A stretch of DNA of 64,000 nucleotides from Poecilobothrus nobilitatus (taxonomy: Eukaryota > Arthropoda > Insecta > Diptera > Dolichopodidae), in NCBI GenBank assembly GCA_947095535.1, contig OX352772.1, forward strand, positions 31,701,445-31,765,444. Reading direction: 5' to 3'. A model generated the notes under the pieces. The model was not told where the DNA came from, did not search any database, and was given only the letters and a program-made list of their open reading frames with translations. Position 1 is the first letter of the stretch. The number at the start of each line of letters is the position of its first letter. Of this stretch, positions 12,260 through 22,960 are shown one piece after another. Both the position numbers and the translations under genes were made by a program.

Positions 12260-13170
12260 AATAATTAAAAAATAAAATTATGAATAAAATGAAAATGATG
12301 GATCATGATAAATTACGCATTGACAGACAATAATATATGTATATCTCTTGTAGAATAGCTACTGCTGAGTAATTGATGATTCATTGAAAATAATTCAGAA
12401 GCTGGAACAATAAGTCTAATATGAATAATAAGGGATCTAGTGAATGGCATATGCTCCTTGGAAAAATGAAATGCACAAAAATAAAATTGTAAAAAATAGA
12501 TATCGGTGGATATATTAGACCTACGATAAATAAAAATGCCTCCTAACAGGTAACTCACATGCTATGTCACTGATATTAAAATAAATGTATTTTATATGTT
12601 TCTCATGCACATATTATGTTACTACTTTATACATCCAACATATTTAAATTTTACTATTTTCAAAACATTAGAGCTTTTAAAACTTTTTTAATATCTTGTT
12701 CCTTCATCAACCACAACTCTTTTTTAAAAACATCAATCCTCTATTGAATCCTTAACAAAATACATTACAATGTTGAACAATATTGAATGTTAATTTTCTT
12801 CTAAAGAAATAAATTAAAACTTTTTTTAACAACAATTTTTAATGTTGTACGTATAAACTTTTTTTATTTATAAAAACACTATTAGGCTATTAGTCTTTGA
12901 TATTTTATTAAAACATAAAAATATATTTAGTGAAATTGGGTCAGTAAAAACAGCCTAACGAATTGAAAAATATTGATAGAAAATTTATCTTAAAATAAAA
13001 AAAAAATTAAACTTTAAGTATTCTTTATTTAAAAATATTTATTTATTTAAAAATATTTTTTTATCGTATTTTATTCGTCAGCGACAAAAATATATAATAT
13101 AGCTAGAGCCTATGATGTTACATTTTTGCGACATTAAAAGTTTTCGAACAATTTCTAAAAGAACTTAGTC
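12260..13170. other. AT-rich DNA, no feature seen
   Basis: No supported feature. The minus-strand 81-residue frame at 12313-12558 has no recognisable domain and overlaps nothing conserved. Confidence 0.55.
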
Positions 13171-13180
13171 ACTTATTTAA

Positions 13181-13637
13181 CCCTTTTACTACTAGTGAGA
13201 TATAATGCATGCCAAAAAATTTACTGTTTGGGACATTTTTGCATAGAATTTTATTGTAAGATTCTGTTTTCACTAGCATGTTTTTTACTTTACAAAATTA
13301 AGTTAGATTCTTGTTAAAAATTTTTTACTTATATATGGTACATGTCATTTCAAGTATTTTGTTAGTTCGTACGGACAATATACTTTTCATTTCTAAATAA
13401 TGAAATAAAATTGCTTTATTTTTTATATTTGTAATTTATTTTTGTTCTTTATAACAATTGGGACATAAAATCCGAAAAATATAATTTCGTACTATAATGT
13501 AGAACACTATTGGAGTTTAGTATCGCAGTACCTTGAACGATGTGTAGGGACTGAAGAATAGCGAAACCAATTTTGTTTTTTTATTCTTATCTAAAACAAT
13601 AACAAAATATCCTTCTAGATATTCAGGATTTAAAGGG
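13181..13637. mobile_element. piggyBac-type non-autonomous element (MITE), 457 bp
   Basis: The element starts CCCTTTTACTACTAG directly after TTAA (13177-13180) and ends AGGATTTAAAGGG directly before TTAG (13638-13641), a TTAA with one change. The ends are inverted: CCCTTT is perfect, followed by partial agreement (the right end reads CCCTTTAAATCCTGAA in complement). CCC ends flanked by TTAA are the hallmark of piggyBac transposition. No transposase frame is present between the ends, so it would have depended on an enzyme supplied by another copy. Confidence 0.65.
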
Positions 13638-13644
13638 TTAGAGA

Positions 13645-15050
13645 ATTCTACTTTCTAGTTTTGATAATATTATCTGTGATATATAAATATGAATTAAAAT
13701 AATACTTAACAGATAAATCAGTTGAACATTAAATTAATAATGACATAATGATTCAGTTAAGTTAGATTTTTTTTTTTTTTCAGTTAATTTTTAGCATTTA
13801 TTTTGTTAAACAATTTTATTACAAACATTTTTTTAACGAATTAAGGGATCATAACCGAATGGATCAAAAAAAAAAAAAAAACTTCTTGGTTATTTTTTAG
13901 CATTCTTCGACTGAAAGTCAATTTCTCAAATGATTTAGACAGGACAACAAACAGGTTTGTAATAAGCTGATATTGATGATTATAAAATATACAAACCATA
14001 CAATAAATAAAATTAGACAAAAAATTTGACGAATAGATGTATCGTAATAGGTTAACATTTTTAGGATTTTAGGATTTTAGGAATTTATAATGAACAAAGA
14101 AACAAATATGTAGTTAATATTATTTTATTCATTAGATCCTTTGATAGTATACTTCTTCCGAAAGAATTTTATTTTATTTTTTTCTAAGTAAAAAGATAAA
14201 TAAAAGTTAATAAAAAGATTTAAGATAAACATATATACATATTATTCTTAAATAATTATGCTTAAAAGAATTAATTTCATTTAATTAATATATATTTTAA
14301 ATTTTTAACTAAATATTTACAATAAAATATTTCTTAAATGGAATTTTACAAGAATTTTATTAAAACAAAGTAAAACCTAAGTTAAAAATTATTATAAAGG
14401 AAACAATAATATGTGAAGGAAAATTTTATCTTTTGTTTTTCAAAATTCTTTGATAATTATTAAAAATCCTTAATGAATTTTGTTTTTCTTTTCAATTTAT
14501 ATCATTGTTTAGCATTTTTATTATGTAACAGAGAATAAAAAAAAAAAGAAAAGAAAATTCTTACGTAATCATGTAAACATTTTCTTTATATTATCTCTAA
14601 TATTTTTATTTCAACATACAGTTACAAAACATTTTTGCTATAATATTTTTAGATACTCTTAATACCAATTATCTTTTATTCCAAGACTTTCTAATTATCT
14701 TTCTGAACCTATTTACTATATGTATGAAAATCGAAAGAATGGAAATAATTTGTCTGTATTACAAACACGAATCATTTTAACGTCTTTAAGAGTACAACTG
14801 AAACACTATTTCTTTGACATTAAATATTAACACATTAGCCATATTTCAAATTGAATCTTACACCAGAAGTGCTTACCAAATGTATAAAACAAAATATTTA
14901 ATATTAAGATTTACAAAAAAAATTCGGAAACCGGAAATGATTTTTTTAACGGTAACTAAATTATTCACAATACCTTAATTTATAATTTATTTAAATATAT
15001 TTCCCTTTCAAAGTAATTTTTACTTATTTAGATTTAAATAAAAGAATATC
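13645..15050. other. AT-rich DNA, no feature seen
   Basis: Unique AT-rich sequence with a short triplet of TTAGGATTT-like words near 14062-14085. No coding or RNA signal recognised. Confidence 0.55.
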
Positions 15051-15054
15051 TGAC

Positions 15055-15165
15055 CAATGAAGTAGTAAGTACATCAGTTGTTGGTTTTTCAGGCAAAATA
15101 TCTAGAACTCAAACCCATGTCTAGGAATCAAAATGTTATATAAAAATATAATAATGTAATATAAA
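15055..15165 (+). repeat. SINE-2 copy, decayed
   Basis: Carries AATGAAGTAGTAAGTAC, TTTTTCAGGCAAAATATCT, AGAACTCAAACCCATGTC and a tail ATATAATAATGTAATATA. The arrangement parallels the copies at 12149 and 16110. The B-box equivalent is weakened, so this copy is recognised through its relatives. Confidence 0.45.
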
Positions 15166-15234
15166 CAAATAATTTAATATTTTTATCGGAACTATATACA
15201 CCTAAAAAGTAAAGGGTAATTTATTTCCTCATCA

Positions 15235-15475
15235 TTTTGTACAGGATGTCGAAACTAAAATCGCTATTCCATCTTATAAATCATTCACTCACATCCTTAT
15301 CATATAATCCAAACTGTACATTTCTAAAGATCCCAAACTGAAGTTTTTTTTTAAAAGGGAACTGTTTTTGATTGGTTAAATTCTAACACTATTCGAAAGA
15401 ATCTAGAACAATTCCTCTGAGTATAACTTTTGAAGTTTTCCATCGACTCTCGCAAATAAAAAAATAAACTACTAA
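15235..15475 (+). repeat. Jockey-like element J1, 3' UTR fragment
   Basis: Matches in order the non-coding tail of the J1 copy at 48583-49246 and the copy at 30980-31370: CACATCCTTATCATATAATC, CAAACTGTACATTTCTAAAG, CCCAAACTGAAG, GATTGGTTAAATTCTAA, CGAAAGAATC, ACAATTCCTCTGAG and TTTTCCATCGACTCTCGC. It lies on the plus strand and ends at an A-rich stretch. Only the UTR survives, as expected for a severely 5'-truncated insertion. Confidence 0.75.
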
Positions 15476-15479
15476 CTTT

Positions 15480-16105
15480 AAGTTTTTTATATAATATATA
15501 TTTTTTATATAACATATGACGAGATAGTCATATTGTGCAGACTATTTTCTTTGTTATTATTATTACTATAGTTAAATTTTATAGAAAAAGTATAAATTAA
15601 GTAAAGTAAGTAATTTAAATAATCATTAACTTAATATAAATTCAATAATTCTTTGTATAAAATTATAATTCTTTGTATATATTTAATTATTTTAAAATAT
15701 AATATTATCTATATAAATAATTTTAATCCTAATATGAAATTTTAATTAAATATAAATTTTCAAATAATTAAAATAATATTCATTTGTATTTTCCTAATTT
15801 GATATCAGATTATTTATATTTTTTTTTATTTTTAAATATATCATCAATTTTTATAAATTATTTATATATGCCTATTCCATACGTACATGGATGAACAGTG
15901 AAATATTTTTAAAGTACCTACCAACTAAGTACCTTTAAGAATGAATAATGAATGAAAAATAATTTGTTTTATTATTTATATGAATTTCTAGGCAAAAGAG
16001 ATATAAAAGAAATAATTCCATTACAAAAAATGATATTTTCATTAAAACGCGTTTCTTTTTTTCTTTCATTCATAAATAAAAATTTAATATTTAGTTATCA
16101 ATTCA
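15480..16105. other. AT-rich DNA, no feature seen
   Basis: Very AT-rich with many TATAAAT and AATTAT words. No supported feature. Confidence 0.55.
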
Positions 16106-16109
16106 AATC

Positions 16110-16335
16110 TAATATCCATCATGGCGTAGTGATTAAGTTGCCATATCCATCTAGCATTCATTTAACAGTGGTTAAGTCAAACTTAACATTCATCTGGCTT
16201 AAGTCAAATCTAACATCTATGAAGTAGTACTAAAGTTGCAGATCTTTTAATCGGATGAACTTGGGTTTAAACTCTGCTCATAGGCCATATAAAAATAAGT
16301 TGTAATTTTATATCGTAATAATGTAAGTTAAGTCA
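16110..16335 (+). repeat. SINE-2 copy with a repeated head region
   Basis: An A-box-like TGGCGTAGTGATTAAG occurs at about 16122, and a B-box-like GGGTTTAAACTC at about 16262, followed by the family tail TTTTATATCGTAATAATGTA. The distance between the boxes is too long for one tRNA head. It is filled by repeated phrases (AGTCAAACTTAACATTCATC, AGTCAAATCTAACATCTATG), and a second head-like GAAGTAGTACTAAAGTTGCAG lies nearer the B box. I read this as a partly duplicated head. The 91-residue frame at 15952-16227 is not a gene. Confidence 0.5.
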
Positions 16336-16697
16336 CCTAAATTAAGTGAACCAACAATAAGGATAATTCATTTCCACATGTTACAAGGTCAGCACTTTTT
16401 AATTTAATTAATTGCATAATTTTCCGTAAGAATTAACTAATAATTTTTTTATTATCATTTAATCTTTTTCTAAGTAATGACAAATAAATATATTAGTTGT
16501 GTAATTTTTTAATACTGCTATTTATTGACAAGGTAAATACACAATCAAAAAACACAGTTGTTTAATGCTTTTATATGGAAGCAAATAGCTATAACAAAGA
16601 TCTTCTTTTAGACAGTCTAACAAAATTTTCTTTTTCGAACAATAACATTTTTTTTAATTTTTTTATAATGGAAAACCTTAAATAAAACAATATTTAC
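16336..16697. other. AT-rich DNA, no feature seen
   Basis: No supported feature between the SINE-2 copy and the retrotransposon poly(A) tract. Confidence 0.5.
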
Positions 16698-17395
16698 TTT
16701 TTTTTTTGTTGTTTTTTTTTTTTTTTTTTGCGAGGGTATAAGTGGGAATCATTGAAAGACAATTTTGAGGAGGGAAACGAGCAGGAGCTCTCTATAAGTG
16801 TGTGGGACTTTAAATAACTAAACATCATCTCAGTTTTTTGACCAAACAATAGGTTACATGAGTTTATGTACTCATGTACCGTCTGGTCAAAGAAAGTTTA
16901 ATTGTAAAAATTAAGAATGTAAATTAATTTCAAATTGACAGGCATGTTGTGAATAAAATTGTAAGTAATGCACGTTGTATATGCAATCATCGCCAATTAT
17001 ACGGAAGGCATGAGTTGAGAGATGATTATACATTCGCAATGTTAGTACCACAAACGAATTTCTGTAAACCGAATTATGCCATCTGGCAATTTGAAATATA
17101 TACAGGTGTGGAGCAAAAACTCTTCACTTTTCTCTTTGGAATATTTTGAGTGGAGACATCAAACTTTTAATCTCGTCAAATTAAAAACCTACTCCTGTAA
17201 AGTATCGATAAAATAGGGTAAGTGTTCTAAGGTAAGTAAACAGGGTTAGGTTGTGAAGGCCAAGTGGAGAGAGTGTTGAGGTAATATTGAGGTATTTACT
17301 TGGGGCATTAATATTAAGAAATTCCAATGCTGTTTTGGGGGTTCTCTATATATGTTTTATAGATGTTTAGATCAGAAATCTGAAGATAAAATACA
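16698..17395 (-). pseudogene. Jockey-like element J2: RT C-terminus, 3' UTR and poly(A)
   Basis: On the minus strand, from 17395 downward, the translation gives DLNIYKTYIE, LTLFYRYFTGVG, DEIKSLMSPLKIFQREK, HLYIFQIARWHNSVYRNSFV, VLTLRMYNHLSTHAFRI and DDCIYNVHYLQFYSQHA. This is the same C-terminal succession as in the 1955-2705 remnant. The 3' UTR follows (GACCAGACGGTACATGAG, CCTATTGTTTGGTCAAAAAA, CACACACTTATAGAGAGC, ACTTATACCCTCGC) and it ends at an interrupted run of T on the plus strand (16698-16729), the poly(A) tail of a minus-strand insertion. Frameshifts and stops show it is dead; most of ORF2 is missing by 5' truncation. Confidence 0.85.
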
Positions 17396-17399
17396 TAAT

Positions 17400-18440
17400 A
17401 GAAATATAACAGAAGAGAAATATTAAAGTGTAGTAATCTAAAAAAAAAACTTGAATAGAATAAGAAGTTAACTTATTAATAACATACTATACTAATTGTT
17501 GGAACTTATTCAGGTTGGTTCAGTTATTTAGTCTAATTTTCACAATTCCAATTTTTTTTTAAACAATATTACAACTTAAATATTCAAGATAGTATTACAA
17601 TATAGACCTATCTTGTAGTCATATTTTAACTTAACAGTGATAATCTGACATCTAACATTAAATTGAATCAATGGTTCCAATGGTTTCAATTAGATACGAT
17701 GAAACACTTTAGAACCAATCTGGTGTAACAGAATCATTATCCAATTAGTTCTTTCAAGTCTTCATTATATATAAGAAAATTTTCTACCAGCTGCTGCAAC
17801 AAATCGGAAACGTAGGTGAAATATTTTCATCAGATTAACAATAAAAAATGTATAGAAAATAATAGATTGTATTATTGATTTTTTAAACATACAAATATAA
17901 AAAAAAAAAAAACTAAAACCAACACCAACACCATATGTTATCTATTTGGAATTTCTAAATAATATTAAATAAAATTAAATAAGTTATAAAAATTTTAAGT
18001 CATTTCTTTACATTTGCAAACAACAAAAAACATAAAAACATATTTTACAAAGTTCATTCATATGAAAAGGTTACTATAGTTTTAAACAGTTACTTTTCAA
18101 TCTTAATGAAAGGATTACTTGCACAAATGCTTCTGAAAATAACTTAAGATTGTATAAAAAAATGCCAAAAATTTTCTTTTTATTTTGTATGTCTAGACAA
18201 AAAACGACAATACTGCCAAAAGTAAAAAAAAAAGTTCAATACATTGATAACAAGAAATATTTCCAATATTATGTTCAATTATTTTATATATAGGTACGTA
18301 CATACATTATCAAATAACTGACAAAAAATCAAAACATCAAATAATGAAATAATGTTATTAAAAACATTTCAAATAACTCAAACCCATTAGTAATTTCTAA
18401 AATAAAATGAGGAACAGTAGTATAAAATTGAGTTTATGAA
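17400..18440. other. AT-rich DNA, no feature seen
   Basis: Unique AT-rich sequence without a recognised motif. Confidence 0.55.
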
Positions 18441-18445
18441 CTTTA

Positions 18446-18895
18446 GGATACCTAATAAACGAACATAATACATTCTGTTTTCATTAAACTTAAACATGCA
18501 AATATCTGATTTAATTAAACATCAAGATATATTTATATAAATTTCGCAGTTGTATGACAACTGAAGATGAAGATGATTGTTCAGAAGATGTTGGTATAAA
18601 ACTTAACTTCTTTTTAAAAAAAAAATTTGATGCTCAGTTATGTTCACATAAAACAAATAGCAGAATGCCAGCTATTCCATTCAGTCAGTTAAAATTTTTG
18701 AATTTTAATTGTAAAGAAGGCATTTGAATAAAAAATTCAGAATCTGTGTTCCATTATTTTTGGAGTTATCGCACGAACGGATGAACGTACCCACATAGTG
18801 CGAAAATACATAATACACTTTTCCATATTTATCTCTTCTCCTTTACAGTGTAAAATACGTAACAGGAAATTTATTATACCCTTAGATATATTTTC
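18446..18895 (+). repeat. Family B dispersed repeat
   Basis: Carries the family B order: GGATACCTAATAAACGAACA, CATTCTGTTTTCATTAAACT, ATATATTTATATAAATTTCG, AGTTATCGCACGAACGGATG and CGTAACAGGAAATTTATTAT followed by ACCC. Compare 58541-59440. It is non-coding. The extreme left end (GAGGAAGAGTGCAG) is not present. Confidence 0.7.
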
Positions 18896-18899
18896 GTAA

Positions 18900-19430
18900 T
18901 CGATAGTATAATCCATAGAATTAACATTTTATTAAATGTTAATAAAAACGTTAATTTATTTTCTTTTGTTTTTACGTTAATTTAAATTTTCCCGATTTTG
19001 CACTGCATATCAATTAGTAATCTTTATATGAATATATACTTTTTTTTGCAAATTTGGTGTTGATGTTAGGGTTGGTGTTCTCATATATAGAAATATGTAA
19101 AAAGAATATGTAATAAGAAGAATTATTTTTAATTTAAGTTGGTAAAATATAGTGCAATACAAGTACAAGCATTAAAAAAATATTAAAAGAAATAATATAG
19201 ACAATTACTGTTCCTATTAGGAAGTGAAACCACTTATTTCTATATTTATACGAGTAATAATAGGTCCAAAGAATGAAAAAATTAAATATTTTAAAATAAT
19301 AATACTACATTTTCAATATTAGATATGTAAAATAAGAATATTAAGACTATTTTATGAATTATTCATACTTAAAGATATTGCGAATATTAGAAAAGAAAAT
19401 TCAAAGAAAATTATTGTATAGTACTTCCCA
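18900..19430. other. AT-rich DNA, no feature seen
   Basis: No supported feature. Confidence 0.5.
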
Positions 19431-19435
19431 AAAAA

Positions 19436-20295
19436 AAAAAAAAAGAAATCCCAAATTTCAAAATCCTAAAATTCCAAAATCCAAAATTCCAAAATACCAA
19501 AATTTTAAAAACTCAAAATACCAAAATCCCAAAGTAGTTTTAATATTATAGTTCGATTTGAATTTAGAGTTGGATACAAAACCAGGATTGTCACTTTTTC
19601 CAAAATATGTATATATATGTATATGCCAGATTTTGAATTAGGAGGGATTTTAGAGTTGGATTCAAAATAAGGATTGCCGCTTTTTCCAGAATATGTGTAT
19701 TATATATGTATATGTCAGATTCAAATTAGCAGCGATTTTAGAGTTGGATTCAAGATCAGATCAAATTTTGTTTTTCCAGAAGATACATATAGATTCATAT
19801 ATATGTATAATCCAGATTCTGAATTAGGAAGGATTTTAGAGTTGGATTTTAAACCAGAATTGAATATACCTTTTTCAGAATATGTATATATAATATGTAG
19901 GTATATGCCACATTCTGAATTACGAGGGATTTTATAGTTGGTTACAAAATCATAGTTCCAATAATGTGCTTAACGGGGGTGTGGGGACGGCAGCGCCGAT
20001 TTTTTTCTTTTCAAATCATAAAATAGATAATTTTAATTCAAGATTTTATTTTCAAAATTTTTTTTCAATATTTTTTTTTCATTTTTTTTCAGGATTGTTT
20101 TTTGTTCCATTTTTTATTTCATGATATCGATGGGTACCCAATCGACCCACATCTGAAATAAAAAAATTCAAAACGAATTATGATAACGTAAGTGGTTTAG
20201 GATTTTAGAATTTTGGGATTTTGGTATTTGGGATTTTGGAATTTTAGGATTTTGAATTTTGGGATTTTAATATTTTGGGATTTTGTATTTGGGAT
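19436..20295. repeat. Foldback-like inverted-repeat unit 2 with tandem core
   Basis: The left arm (19436-19540) is a string of AATCCCAAAATTCC-like words. The right arm (20195-20295) is a string of their complement, AGAATTTTGGGATTTTGG and similar. The two arms can pair over about 100 bases with mismatches. Between them lies the core at 19554-19950 and a GC-rich island near 19972-20010 (GGGGTGTGGGGACGG, CAGCGCC). No coding sequence. I infer a foldback-type element or a transcript-level hairpin. Confidence 0.7.
19554..19950 (+). repeat. Core repeat: five tandem copies, 88-98 bp
   Basis: Each copy carries GAATTAGGAGGGATTTTAGA, GTTGGATTCAAAAT, a CTTTTTCCAGAATATG stretch and a run of TATATATGTATATG. 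The GGGATTTTAGAGTTGG landmark or its variant occurs at about 19554, 19644, 19732, 19830 and 19926. Copies differ from one another by substitutions and small indels. The 87-residue frame at 19674-19937 is an artefact of the repeat. Confidence 0.85.
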
Positions 20296-20296
20296 T

Positions 20297-20358
20297 TCGT
20301 GGCCAACCCAACAATAGGCTATATGACCTTTAGTACAAAAGTACTGCCTGGTAGATAG
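20297..20358 (-). repeat. Jockey-like element J2, 3' UTR scrap
   Basis: In complement this reads CAGGCAGTACTTTTGTACTA, AAGGTCATATAGCCTATTGT, the same phrases as in the J2 3' UTR at 16740-16890 and 58037-58210. Only about 60 bases remain, immediately next to the right arm of foldback unit 2. Confidence 0.7.
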
Positions 20359-20359
20359 T

Positions 20360-21675
20360 CCATATATCGCTAAAATCGTAAAATTGCAAGGATTACAACA
20401 ATTAGGCCTCCACCAAAAAATGATTAATTAAAAGGACTAATTTATTTAAGGTTCTATAGAAGAGGTAATAAACAGTTTAGTGAAACTAAATGATTGCAGA
20501 ATCTTAAACTTAATCAACTACAAATAAAATTAATAAATGGCTTAGCAGATGTCCTATTCTTCTTAGATCTAAGTGAAGAGAAGAAGAAAATAATTATTTA
20601 GGATAAGGATTTGGGTCTCGAAAGGCTAAAAAAAAGATCGAATTTATTAAACTACTTTTTAAAAATTATCACAATAAAAACTTTTTTAAATAGAATTTTT
20701 ATTTAGACCACAGTCATTTTTAAATTACTCAGTTTATTATATGTATATTATATTGTATTTACCTACATATTACGTAGCATTGATTTTTTTATGTATTATT
20801 ATTATAATTGTTTTTTTTTTTATTGTTTTTTTCGAAAAAATTTTTTTCTTTTTTATTATTTTTACCACTATTTTAATATTTTAAAGTTATCATAAATGCA
20901 TACTTTTATTTATTTTACCTACACTCACCCACTCATATTTAGAATATTTCATTCTACAGTTTAATAAAAGTTTAAAAAAATTATAAATTATTAGAATAGA
21001 TAGTATTATTATGGCAACATATGGTAATTATTAAAATTACTTTTAAATTAAGTATTTTTAAATAATTGTTTAGGTACATTTTTTCATTAATTGTTACATA
21101 AAAATATCCTTTATTTGATAGGATACCTTACAAATAATGAAAAGGCAAAATATATTGAAAAAATGTAAAGTTCAATTTAGAAATAACGGGATGTGGAATA
21201 CTCGCAGATCTTATTAACGAAAAGTCTGACATATTGTTTTTATGTGCAAAATATGGAAAAAACAAAAATAGTAAAATAATTGTTGAAGAGTTAAATAAAG
21301 CAACAGATTCACTTCAATCGCACTTTCCTTAGCAATGTCAAATGTCCTAATATCCTTCCTAAGGTTCCAAAATTATTTCGATTAATTTCACTTTCAAAGT
21401 GGTAATTTTAACAGTAACAATATAGTGAATTAACTTTTATTTGTAATTTTAGAATTGATTCGAATATCACGTAATGTTTAGTAAGAAATTTCAAAAAATA
21501 TGAGAGTTAAGATAATTAAATAAAATCCAGTTCTAAAATGAAAAAAACCAATTTAGTAAGATGAACACTAAATATAAATTTTTCTCGACTTTAATCAGTT
21601 AACAGGAAGTATATACATACATATATACATGTATATTAACACAAATTTGACTTGGATATCAAAATCTAACATATC
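20360..21675. other. AT-rich DNA, no feature seen
   Basis: Unique AT-rich sequence. No gene or repeat family recognised. Confidence 0.55.
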
Positions 21676-21678
21676 TGG

Positions 21679-21893
21679 AATAGGTTTAAGGGACCTCGGT
21701 GGCCTAGTTTGTGAGAGCGTATAAAACACACTGTAAACACCGAGAGAGTGTGAGTTCGAATCTCACACACGTCGTAAGAGTTATTCCCCCTTACGACATT
21801 TACAGCCACGTCTGAAAACGAAAAGCTGTATAATTTCCTGTTCACATTTATGTGGCAGAGAAATGTACTAAAAAAAAAAAAAAATAGGTTTAA
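21679..21893 (+). mobile_element. SINE-1 insertion with perfect target duplication
   Basis: The body runs from about 21690 to 21882. It has a tRNA-like head with an A box (TGGCCTAGTTTGTGAGAGCG) and B box (GAGTTCGAATCTC), then a non-tRNA body with an 8-bp perfect stem (GTCGTAAG and CTTACGAC), CATTTACAGCCACGTCTGAA, TTCACATTTATGTGGCAGAG and an A tail at 21871-21884. It is flanked by the 11-bp direct repeat AATAGGTTTAA at 21679-21689 and 21883-21893, evidence of integration by target-primed reverse transcription. Transcription would be by RNA polymerase III from the internal boxes. It is the best preserved SINE-1 in the window. The 97-residue minus-strand frame across it is not a gene. Confidence 0.92.
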
Positions 21894-21894
21894 C

Positions 21895-22695
21895 TTATTA
21901 AAATAATCGATTGATCGTACTAGTAGGTATGATGGGAGTTGAGTATGGAAAAAAATCATAACCTATATATTTTGATTGATGGGTTTAATGTATAGATCAT
22001 TCTTGGTTAGTAGCTCAAAAACTTGTTTTAATTGTAAAACTTGGTTGTTAACTTATAAGTTCTAGTAGGAAGTGAAGGTTGTTGGTACAGTTGAAGTTGT
22101 CATGTAAAGTTAATGAACTGAAGTTTATCGTATTTAGGTTTTTCAATAAATTTATTTATACTTTGTAATAGGATATCATACAAATAGTAAGAAAAGATTT
22201 TTTTTTAAGTCAAATCAATTTTGTTTTATTGCCTCGTACTTATGGCCTAAAAATGTTTCATGATATATGGATCTAAAAACTCTTTTGATGATCTCTTACT
22301 AAAACTCAGAGTAAAATTATGAAGCTTAAGTAATAACTAAAATGATTCAGAACTTTGAACCGCACCGTATAAACAGATAGAAATACGATTAAATCTTTTA
22401 TGTATGATTAAAGGCTTCAAATTAAAAATCCCTTCAATGGAATCCCTTATTTAATATTTATTCACATTTAATTCGAAATTATTTTCCTTCACTTTAGAAC
22501 CAGTTCTAAATTAATTGATATCATGTTATGATATCTGAAAAATTTTTAATAGATGTTACAATTTTAATAATTTTCGTAACACATCTGTATTAACTCTTTA
22601 AATTACCATATATTTAAAATTACAAAAAAAAAAATTTTTAACGGTTTTATTTTTTTATATATAAGAATAATATTTAATATTTATTATTATTTATT
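21895..22695. other. AT-rich DNA, no feature seen
   Basis: No supported feature. Confidence 0.55.
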
Positions 22696-22699
22696 TATT

Positions 22700-22960
22700 A
22701 TTTAGCACATTTTCAAAAAAATTTTTTTGAAAAATATGATTATTACTTTCACTGTGTTAATTCACCTGTCTCTCCATATATCCGTCGCTTTGTTTACAAT
22801 ACTTCTACACAGGTTAAGATGGACCAATAAAATTTTAACCAAAATTATAACCTTTTTTTAGACATTTGTAATTTGGATAACTATGCAAATTTATCATAAA
22901 TAAGACATAATAATTGAAGCTCCAGTATTATATTTTTACATGTGCTAAAAGATTTATATA
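22700..22960 (+). repeat. Family A dispersed repeat, left part, interrupted
   Basis: Starts TTTAGCACATTTTCAAAAAA with the hairpin-forming left end. It contains a run of CTGTCTCCATATATCCGTCG and ACAATACTTCTACACAGGTT, then jumps to the later landmark TAGACATTTGTAATTTGG, so the middle of the family is deleted. It continues through GAAGCTCCAGTATTATATTT and is broken at about 22960 by another element. The family resumes at about 23575. Confidence 0.75.

Noticed and set aside
14060..14090. Telomere-like TTAGGATTT repeats
   Set aside because: Only three imperfect words; they fit local AT-rich slippage better.
21690..21770. A functional tRNA gene at the SINE-1 head
   Set aside because: The A and B boxes are present but the acceptor stem cannot be closed, and the head continues into a SINE body with a tail and target duplication.
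21666..21959. 97-residue minus-strand frame with a CEIRTHTLSV-type phrase
   Set aside because: It is the reverse translation of a SINE-1 tRNA-like head, a common false protein in insect annotations.
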